Shown here: positions 9,301 through 12,407 of the stretch, one piece after another
Position numbering within the stretch: position 1 is the first letter of the stretch
Layout of the letters: the number at the start of each line of letters is the position of its first letter
Source: Phoronis ovalis
Lineage: Eukaryota; Phoronida; Phoronidae
DNA: 12,407 nt
Direction: 5' to 3'
NCBI GenBank assembly: GCA_028565635.1
Contig: JAOXYB010045381.1
Span: 1-12,407, forward strand
Notes under the pieces: model-generated
Database searches by the model: none
Told to the model about the DNA's origin: nothing
What the model saw: only the letters and a program-made list of their open reading frames with translations
Program-made: the position numbers and the translations under genes

Positions 9301-9489
9301 ACTTGTGATAAAAGAGATTATGAAAGCATTTCCATTGATGGAAATGAAATTCATTTACAGAGTAAGGCAAGTGAAGATGATGAGGTTGAAATGATTGAAA
9401 ATGATATATACAGTGCTAGCGGTGAGTTTTCTGATAACTCGGAACAAATGGAAATGATTGACAATGATATCTATTCGGGGTATAACTGA
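221..9489 (+). CDS. Five-exon gene: single-CUB type I transmembrane protein with tyrosine-rich tail
   Basis: Joining 221-386, 4504-4887, 5661-5921, 8810-8897 and 9018-9489 gives a continuous 456-residue frame; every junction has GT..AG borders and matching phase. Domain order: signal peptide (about 1-21), linker (22-57), CUB (about 64-183), Ser/Thr/Ala-rich stalk (184-271), transmembrane helix (about 276-298), Arg299-Arg301 stop-transfer cluster, and a cytoplasmic tail to 456. CUB domains are extracellular beta-sandwich modules that bind proteins or glycans. A CUB ectodomain plus a tail with eleven tyrosines suggests a surface receptor or adhesion protein regulated by tyrosine kinases; this is inference from layout. 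I recognise no specific orthologue, so no symbol is given. The ectodomain could hold further exons missed in the 4.1 kb first intron, and the first exon could belong to another transcript. Exons 2-5 are more secure than exon 1. Confidence 0.75.
660..925 (+). pseudogene. Decayed gag-like part of a retroelement
   Basis: Reading across frames gives pieces that look like the ORF upstream of reverse transcriptase in tyrosine-recombinase retroelements. From 668 the frame reads TGRAWELVCYQATIRSAE to a stop at 728, then continues REAAWLHYDHCF; a frameshift near 795 leads to TINPILWATVFSQ. A further shift gives CDWCGSND at 857, a possible C-x2-C remnant of a zinc knuckle. The stretch is more GC-rich than its surroundings, supporting a different origin. 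It sits directly before the reverse-transcriptase remnant on the same strand. Several stops and frameshifts show it is dead. The family assignment rests on remembered resemblance, not a search. Confidence 0.5.
1030..1740 (+). pseudogene. Broken reverse transcriptase/RNase H of a DIRS-like retroelement, catalytic core missing
   Basis: Fragments in all three frames line up in the order of one polyprotein. GFNFGFKTGF (from 1058), KNLKSVSDNPYNIEQNIAEE and SGKLVGP (about 1110-1205) resemble the N-terminal part of the reverse transcriptase of DIRS-type elements; GLMPKKDSENV, HLSFPHGDNKNDFVD and VEDTIRSIQDLGPGAL follow. Next comes IGAYFQGEWFNGKWPE, which belongs to the later RNase H-like region, so the central block with the catalytic Asp pair is deleted near 1415-1430. 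SRFRNKSINFHC and INSQVLKIPI follow, then FRAEF..LDNSIGDSLSRFQMD (1664-1726), the typical end. Stops and frameshifts confirm a pseudogene. No recombinase ORF is recognisable after 1740. Another retroelement class is possible but fits less well. Confidence 0.75.
1741..2947. other. Intron 1 sequence without recognisable genes
   Basis: Open frames here are short on both strands and match nothing I recognise. The region may include the lost 3' part of the retroelement. It contains two adjacent hairpins (1935-1968) and a short AT dinucleotide run (2321-2332). A Cys-rich frame at 2404-2694 (+) has no domain pattern and is opposed by equally long minus-strand frames. Confidence 0.4.
1935..1968. repeat. 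Two adjacent short inverted repeats
   Basis: CATGATG-AGG-CATCATG (1935-1951) is immediately followed by TTGCAGTT-T-AACTGCAA (1952-1968). Both have perfect 7-8 bp arms with minimal loops. They may mark a transposon end or structured RNA; no function is shown. Confidence 0.6.
2948..3130 (+). repeat. Left arm of the inverted-repeat element
   Basis: The arm contains the outer terminal block and several GACTC(A/G)AAC plus ATTTCT(G/A)(G/A) units, the same ~20 bp sub-repeat seen inverted in the right arm. It has about two units fewer than the right arm. Similarity to the other arm fades after about 3130. Confidence 0.7.
3131..3720. other. Interior of the inverted-repeat element, non-coding
   Basis: No transposase-like frame is present on either strand. 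The overlapping minus-strand frames between 3511 and 3827 run through the repeat arm and show no domain. The segment around 3515-3580 is GC-richer than its surroundings, with no interpretable content. Confidence 0.4.
3721..3942 (-). repeat. Array of degenerate ~20 bp units in the right arm
   Basis: About eight head-to-tail units resemble GTTTGAGTCTCCAGAAATCT. They start at about 3721, 3784, 3802, 3822, 3842, 3864, 3885, 3904 and 3924; the 3742-3783 stretch is interstitial. The array resumes as GGTTTGAGTC at 4404 after the nested insertion. Sub-terminal repeats of this kind often act as transposase binding sites in DNA transposons; that role is inferred here. Confidence 0.68.
3941..4394. mobile_element. 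Nested 454 bp inverted-repeat element with repeated CCCCTAAACGGGAAG motifs
   Basis: The ends CCCCAGGGGGCTCACTTGAA (3941) and the complement CCCCGGGTGGCTCGCTTAAG (from 4394) begin ~46 bp imperfect terminal inverted repeats extending to about 3986 and 4348. Both include AAAAAGTC-GG-TA and GCATGCT-like blocks. The interior carries seven to eight irregularly spaced copies of CCCCTAAACGGGAAG or variants, near 4001, 4033, 4066, 4191, 4222, 4257, 4288 and 4326. It interrupts the sub-repeat array of the surrounding element, so it arrived later. No protein is encoded and no target-site duplication is evident. A diverged relative lies near 12060-12300. Confidence 0.75.
4501..4506 (+). promoter_or_regulatory. 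Tandem NAGNAG-type splice acceptor (TAGTAG)
   Basis: The acceptor of the CUB exon is TAGTAG preceded by a T-rich tract. Splicing after 4503 or after 4506 keeps the same phase, and the proteins differ by one Val at the exon 1/exon 2 junction. NAGNAG acceptors are a known source of one-residue isoforms in animals. Which site is used cannot be told from sequence. Confidence 0.6.
4504..4887 (+). CDS. Exon 2: complete CUB domain
   Basis: This is a symmetric phase 1-1 exon of 384 nt, the usual arrangement for a shuffled CUB module. The acceptor follows a T-rich tract ending TTTAG; the donor is TATATGG|GTAAGT. The peptide shows CUB hallmarks: Cys near the start, SNGTITSPNYPSHYP (the G-x-I-x-SPNYP-x-x-YP signature), NYC as second Cys, SKCEDW as third Cys with the conserved Asp, KTCDSPEN as fourth Cys, then LLEFRTD and GFCLHY at the end. 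Cys1-Cys2 and Cys3-Cys4 would form the canonical disulfides; two extra cysteines (IHC and GFC) could form a third. The usual Trp after Cys2 is Leu, and the C-x-Y-D Tyr is Glu. Asp in CEDW and in RTD fit calcium-binding positions of CUB domains, but calcium binding is unproven. NGT is an N-glycosylation sequon. Confidence 0.93.
4888..5660 (+). other. Intron 2
   Basis: This 773 nt phase-1 intron lies between the CUB and stalk exons. The only structure seen is an inverted repeat at 5167-5178 / 5266-5277. A 62-codon minus-strand frame (5125-5313) spans that repeat; it has no recognised domain and is not called as a gene. Confidence 0.75.
5164..5280. repeat. Imperfect inverted repeat in intron 2
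   Basis: TTTCTAATGCACT near 5166 pairs with AGTGCATTAGAAA near 5265. Weaker similarity flanks this block (TGACAGAGTTC against the complement of GAAGCTTGTCTG). It may be a small decayed inverted-repeat element. Confidence 0.45.
5661..5921 (+). CDS. Exon 3: Ser/Thr/Ala-rich extracellular stalk
   Basis: The acceptor is a T-rich tract ending TTTATTCAAG; the donor is GCAG|GTAAAT. The exon is 261 nt and phase 1-1, so it can be skipped without breaking the frame. The 87 residues have no recognisable fold. The first half is rich in Thr, Ser, Ala, Pro and Val (for example ATNTTMAVSSSAVLPSS), as in O-glycosylated stalks that hold a binding domain away from the membrane. NTT is an N-glycosylation sequon. 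The second half has more Lys, Glu and Asp. Its position between the CUB exon and the transmembrane exon supports a stalk role. Glycosylation is inferred from composition. Confidence 0.82.
6165..6539. repeat. Long imperfect palindrome (fold-back element)
   Basis: The left arm from about 6165 (TTTTGGGTAAAAATT, TTCGAATTTTAATTT, AAGTCAGAAACCCTTGCACC, TACAAAGCTGAAACTTGGCA) matches the reverse complement of the right arm (to about 6539) block by block. Weaker symmetry continues inward: CTTTGTACAAAAGTT pairs with AACTTTTGAACAAAG near 6370. The centre is near 6345. Almost the whole unit could fold into one hairpin in the pre-mRNA. It is most simply a fold-back or MITE-like transposon without coding capacity. 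Confidence 0.75.
7755..8155. mobile_element. ~400 bp inverted-repeat element with octamer-like ends
   Basis: TAGACCATTTGCATGCACTT at 7755 is repeated inverted as AAGTGCATGCAAATAGTCTA ending at 8155, with one mismatch over 20 bp. Weaker similarity runs ~25 bp further inward (GTGG..GGACC against GGGTCC..). If the outermost TA pair is a target-site duplication, the element would be 397 bp with GAC..GTC ends, in Tc1/mariner style; that assignment is inference. An internal inverted repeat, CGCATTTTGTGAATGAAC (7816-7833) with GTTTATTCACAAAACGC (7862-7878), adds a stem. No protein is encoded. Each end carries ATTTGCAT, the POU-factor octamer. Confidence 0.7.
8810..8897 (+). CDS. Exon 4: transmembrane helix
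   Basis: The acceptor is TTTGTTCTAG after a pyrimidine-rich stretch; the donor is GGCG|GTAAGT. This 88 nt exon enters in phase 1 and leaves in phase 2, as expected for a membrane-spanning exon joining a phase-1 ectodomain to its own tail exon. It encodes a short DPVP lead and an uninterrupted hydrophobic run of about 23 residues (residues 276-298; core VIILVLLLILLIFIL), then Arg-Arg. The start of the helix is GGAIGG, giving two overlapping GxxxG spacings (Gly278/Gly282 and Gly279/Gly283), a motif known to favour helix packing. Skipping it would shift the frame, so a soluble form is unlikely by simple skipping. Confidence 0.92.
9018..9489 (+). CDS. Exon 5: cytoplasmic tyrosine-rich tail and stop codon
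   Basis: The acceptor is ATTACAG at 9011-9017 and the TGA stop is at 9487-9489. The exon completes the split Arg codon, so the membrane helix is followed by RRRYQRK, a strong positive-inside anchor. The tail (residues 300-456) is hydrophilic and has no visible enzymatic domain. It has eleven tyrosines: 302, 328, 362, 377, 384, 386, 388, 401, 431, 452 and 455. Recognisable short motifs are YGNM at 388 (fits YxxM for PI3K p85 SH2 and YxN for Grb2-type SH2), LLYAKC at 362 (near-ITIM but Cys at +3), YESI at 401, and EMIENDIYS and EMIDNDIYS at 424-432 and 445-453. Many sites lie in acidic surroundings, which suits tyrosine kinases. Actual phosphorylation and partners are inference. Confidence 0.92.
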
Positions 9490-9780
9490 AAGTTGTATTA
9501 TGTTTGGCAGACTGTCATATTTTTCAGCAACTGACTACTGTGGGAATGTTTTGTCTTTTCTATGAATAGTAAAATTATTATTATATATAGCAGAGCAGAG
9601 ATAATTGGGGATTTCTAATAGTGAACAAAATTGAAAGTCGTCTAAAAATGAAGGTGCTATATACATGGATGAAAGAACAGATTTTTTGTCAAAACATGCA
9701 AATTTTACTAATTAATAGCTAGAGACAGTATTAACAAGTAACATGATTATTACAAAACCCTAGTGGGCTTTTATAGTATG
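9490..9780 (+). other. Proximal 3' UTR or downstream region
   Basis: AT-rich sequence follows the stop codon. No AATAAA hexamer lies within the first ~370 nt, so the 3' UTR probably extends into the repeats further on. Confidence 0.45.
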
Positions 9781-9786
9781 TGTCAT

Positions 9787-10120
9787 TTGAATATATTATT
9801 ATAACATTGGAGGGGAGGGGGGATTCTTAAGAATAATAATTTATGTTAGTGCATTTTTAAATAAAATAGGGGGAATTGCATGTTTGTACAAAAAATTATT
9901 CTAGTTAAGCATACTTATTGGTATATTTGAATAGCTTTTTATTACATACTGTCATAACAGTGGAGGGAGAGAGGCGAATACTTGTTAAGAATAAGTATGA
10001 AATCAATATTTTTTTGCATTTTTAAATGCAGTGGAAGAAAATGGAACATTGCAAAAATATTATTCTGACAGGCTTTATTACTGATATTTCAACAGCTTTC
10101 TATAACTATTCATAATTAAA
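9787..10120. repeat. Two ~150 bp direct repeats plus a partial third
   Basis: Blocks recur with a period of about 150 bp: ATAACATTGGAGGGGAGG (9801) against ATAACAGTGGAGGGAGAG (9954), then TTAAGAATAA, TTTGCATTTTTAAAT-like, G/A-rich, TTGCA, AAAATTATTCT and a TATTTGAATAGCTTT-like segment. A third start appears at about 10090-10110 (ATTTCAACAGCTTTCTATAAC). Copies are diverged, so the duplication is old. Copy 1 has a G-run block at 9809-9822. Confidence 0.62.
9860..9865 (+). promoter_or_regulatory. Candidate polyadenylation signal AATAAA
   Basis: This is the first canonical hexamer downstream of the stop codon, about 370 nt after it. In AT-rich DNA such hexamers arise by chance, so it is only a candidate. 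Confidence 0.35.
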
Positions 10121-10137
10121 AAAGAAAGTATGAAAGA

Positions 10138-10143
10138 AATAAA
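10138..10143 (+). promoter_or_regulatory. Second candidate polyadenylation signal AATAAA
   Basis: A second canonical hexamer about 650 nt after the stop codon, just beyond the direct repeats. It would give a longer 3' UTR if used. Confidence 0.25.
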
Positions 10144-10527
10144 CATACCTGTAATTCAAAGATTTAGTAAATTTATACAACATATATGAACTATTACATA
10201 TTTTGAATGTGTCATGGTATGTATACATTTTTATGGTAATAGGGCATTGGTACCTTATATAGAGAAGCTCCTAAAACCAGAAAATATGTTACATATTATG
10301 AAATCTTCATTGAACAGCGCTCATACAATTACACTAATAATATTATTATTTGTCCTTGAGTGAAGTAAAATATTTTTTTTTTGGTAATAGCTTCATACAG
10401 TAAGTGAAAAAAGTACTTGGAAATGTTACTAAACAAGATATTCGTTTAAAACCCATTTTCAGGGTTAAAATTTGATCTGAAGAGAGCTTATCAATTTTTT
10501 TTATGTCATTCTCTAACTATAACTGCC
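10144..10527. other. AT-rich intergenic sequence
   Basis: No open frame of note, repeat or RNA gene is seen here. Confidence 0.5.
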
Positions 10528-10630
10528 ATGGGGCTTTTAATGGAGAGCGGGTGTTTATTTAATTTTAAGTTTTTTAGAGGGGCTTTTATTAGAAAGGTGT
10601 TTTATAGAGGGATGAGTGTTTATTTGAAAA
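10528..10630 (+). repeat. Cluster of short GAGGGG..TTTATT motifs
   Basis: Variants of a GGGG-(C/T)-(N)TTTAT-T-(A/G)-GA motif recur four to five times (GGGGCTTTTAATGGAGAG, CGGGTGTTTATTT, GAGGGGCTTTTATTAGA, AGGTGTTTTATAGAGGGA, GAGTGTTTATTTGAA). They look like a degenerate minisatellite. The 79-codon open frame across it (10528-10767) is a by-product of this composition and shows no domain. Confidence 0.5.
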
Positions 10631-10940
10631 ATATGGTAAGCACCACCAATGTGGGATTTTGCCTAATAACATTCTCCAGTGGCCTTATTATTCAAGGACC
10701 TCATAGTCTAAAAATAATATCACTGCAGACAAGACTAAACCGCATAAACTCTGGAAATGTATTGTAAGATTTACATTGAGATGGATGGCCAAGGGGTAGC
10801 ACTCATGTAAAATGTGGTTAATCGTGCTCGTTAATAAAAACAAGGGAAAGGTGCTTAATTAGAAGGCTAGGCACATAACGCATGCTATACACATTATTAT
10901 ACGCACGTTAAGCGTTTAGAGTAGGAAAATCAGCAATTTT
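10631..10940. other. Intergenic sequence without recognised features
   Basis: There are only short open frames. Around 10870-10915 the sequence is locally GC-richer, with ACGCATGC- and ACGCACGTTAAGCG-like segments but no larger structure. Confidence 0.4.
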
Positions 10941-11215
10941 GACCAAAAAGGGTAGTGATTTTTAACCATGATATGGCCTTGCTTAGAGTCTGTTTTGTAT
11001 GACAAGTGCAAGTCTTACTTAGGTGACCAAAAAAGGGTATGATTTTTAACCATGGTCTTGCTTAGAGTCTGTTTTGCATGACAAGTACTAGTCTTACTTA
11101 GGTGACCAAAAAAGGGTATGATTTTTAACCATGGTCTTGCTTAGAGTCTGTTTTGCATGACAAGTGCTAGTCTTACTTAGGTGACAAAAAAGGGTATGAT
11201 TTTTAACCTTTGTCT
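10941..11215 (+). repeat. Tandem array of ~79 bp units
   Basis: Units start at GACCAAAAA-GGGTA (10941, 11025 and 11104), with a truncated fourth at 11183. Unit lengths are 84, 79 and 79 bp. Shared blocks are GATTTTTAACCATG, CTTGCTTAGAGTCTGTTTTG, ATGACAAGTGC and TAGTCTTACTTAGGTGAC. Units 2 and 3 are nearly identical; unit 1 has an extra ATGATATGGCC segment, and the fourth decays after TTTTTAACC. More diverged echoes (TTTTGCTTAGATTCTATTTT) occur near 11338-11362. Confidence 0.88.
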
Positions 11216-11589
11216 TCTTTTATGATGAGTCAATGATTCCTGCTTAGGATCCAATGTTGGTGCTAAGAGTCTTGTTTTTTTTTGCTTATTGAAAAATTCT
11301 GTCTTGGATAGGGTACTAATTTCAGCATACTGCTAGGTTTTGCTTAGATTCTATTTTTTGAACCTCTTCAACCACTTATTTAATTAGGAGTTTTTATGAG
11401 GTCATTAACAACCATGACTACCCACATTTTATTTGAGTGACTCCCAGAATGGATGCAGACCTCTAAGGATCTTATTTGTGTGAATTATTTTTCCTTGGGA
11501 TTACGTTATGGTACTTTCTCAAAGTAATATTTCCTTTCATGTAATATTTGTTTTTTCCCCCATTGACGACTATAATCTGAGAAAAGTGT
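11216..11589. other. Degenerate continuation of the tandem array and intergenic DNA
   Basis: Scattered CTTAG, GAGTC and TTTTGCTTAG-like echoes up to about 11365 suggest an older, longer array. After that I see nothing interpretable. Confidence 0.4.
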
Positions 11590-12030
11590 TGTCGTTTTAA
11601 ATGACAATCTGTTACTTACATAAGTTATATGTGCAACTATGGAGCCACTGACATTTCAGTCAACTACGGAATACTTTATACTCAGTTTAGTATCAAAGCA
11701 TCGTCCGAATGCAGGTATTCTCTCTTCATATACACTCTAAGTGTATGTGAGAATATTCCCTTGGCATTGCGAAGATGGTATCAAAGCTTCAACACCAACA
11801 CAGCATCTTCATGAGTGCTGGTTAACTCTGGTAAAAGCTGGAAAACAAAAATCTTTCACCAGAGGTCTCCTGTATTGATGACAACCACCAGTTGAATTGT
11901 GTGGCTCCTCAATATCTGTACCTTATGGATTGTCTACAATGTGAAAGCCAACATTAGTGTTGCAGTTACGTTCCACTATGAAGGGGAGCTGGAAAGGAAA
12001 GCAGGCTTCATTCTATTATACAAGCTATAG
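11590..12030 (+). pseudogene. Weak coding-like remnant, possibly with a CUB-like end
   Basis: A short frame from 11629 (61 codons to 11814) and a frame at 11941-12030 look more protein-like than the surroundings, with less A/T bias. The latter reads ISVAVTFHYEGELERKAGF then ILLYK and stop; the V-x-V-x-F...GF-x-L-x-Y pattern resembles the last strands of a CUB domain. CTATAG|GTGAGT at 12030/12031 is a strong donor. The frames do not join without shifts and stops, and no upstream CUB half with cysteines is seen. It could be a dead duplicate exon, part of a neighbouring gene extending beyond the window, or chance. Confidence 0.2.
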
Positions 12031-12059
12031 GTGAGTATTTATGAGGGCTATGGGGGTTT

Positions 12060-12300
12060 TCGCGAGCAGTGAGCATTGGGGTATGTTAAGTCCGAGCAGC
12101 GAGCATTTACTTTTGGCTGGTGGCAATGTTTTTTATTTTTTTTTTGCTATCTCCTTTATTTTCTTAACTTGCCATGAGGCATTTTCTTTAGGCGACCAAT
12201 TTTTTTGCTTCCTGATTTTTTTTGGAGACCGTTTTTTTTTCTTATTAAGTGCGAGCATTGCCAATTTTTAAGTGCAAGCATTGCACCCTAGGGGGAGCTC
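12060..12300 (-). mobile_element. Diverged relative of the 3941-4394 element
   Basis: In opposite orientation to the first copy, this stretch shares GAGCAGCGAGCATT (12091-12104) with the complement of 4160-4175. It also shares GGCGACCA (near 12192), a T-rich block ending GGAGACCGTTTTTTTT (near 12225), against GGGAACCGTTTTTTTT in the complement of the first copy, and TTGCACCCTA (12280-12289). The order is conserved, so this is a dispersed family. The terminal CCCC..GGGG ends are not clear here, and the CCCCTAAACGGGAAG motifs are missing. Confidence 0.55.
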
Positions 12301-12407
12301 CTACCACCTGATTTATACTATAATTATTCAACTTCTGTGCATTGAGATTGAATACTTTCTCTACCCCCTCCATTTCCGTCTCAGATACAGAATTTGCAGA
12401 ATGATAG

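Noticed and set aside
9050-9370. 106-codon minus-strand frame
   Set aside because: It is the antisense shadow of exon 5, which has strong independent evidence.
10941-11215. CRISPR-like array
   Set aside because: The repeats are contiguous ~79 bp units with no unique spacers, in a eukaryotic genome.
12041-12271. 76-codon Phe-rich frame on the + strand
   Set aside because: It is produced by poly-T stretches of the diverged transposon copy; the hydrophobicity is due to TTT codons.
1-12407. tRNA, rRNA or other structured RNA genes
   Set aside because: No cloverleaf with the conserved A/B box sequences and no rRNA-like conserved segment was seen on either strand.

Overview
The window looks like nuclear DNA of an early-branching aquatic animal such as a cnidarian or sponge. 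It is strongly AT-rich, has long non-coding stretches, spliceosomal introns with GT..AG borders, an animal-type extracellular domain (CUB), and many decayed transposable elements. I cannot name the species. There is no bacterial organisation: no ribosome binding sites, operons or long uninterrupted genes.

One protein-coding gene can be assembled, on the + strand. It has five exons (221-386, 4504-4887, 5661-5921, 8810-8897, 9018-9489) whose phases fit together (1, 1, 1, 2) and sum to 1371 nt, or 456 codons plus a stop. The predicted product is a type I single-pass membrane protein. In order it has a signal peptide, a short linker, one CUB domain, a Ser/Thr/Ala-rich stalk, a transmembrane helix with small-residue (GxxxG) motifs, an Arg stop-transfer cluster, and a ~155-residue cytoplasmic tail with eleven tyrosines. 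The tail contains a YGNM site and two copies of an EMI(E/D)NDIYS motif. This suggests a cell-surface receptor or adhesion protein signalling through tyrosine phosphorylation; the ligand is unknown. Exon 1 is the least certain part because a 4.1 kb intron separates it from the rest.

The non-coding space is mostly transposon debris. Intron 1 (387-4503) holds a broken tyrosine-recombinase/DIRS-like retroelement (about 660-1740) whose reverse transcriptase core has been deleted. It also holds a terminal-inverted-repeat element (2948-4434) whose right arm is built from degenerate ~20 bp repeats. A second, 454 bp inverted-repeat element (3941-4394), carrying repeated CCCCTAAACGGGAAG motifs, sits inside that arm. 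Intron 2 (4888-5660) is small and nearly plain. Intron 3 (5922-8809) holds a ~375 bp long imperfect palindrome (6165-6539) and a ~400 bp element with octamer-like ends (7755-8155).

Downstream of the stop codon are two ~150 bp direct repeats, a short repeat cluster (10528-10630), a ~79 bp tandem array (10941-11215), a weak coding-like stretch (11590-12030) and a diverged relative of the 3941-4394 element (about 12060-12300). No RNA genes, CRISPR arrays or minus-strand genes were supported.
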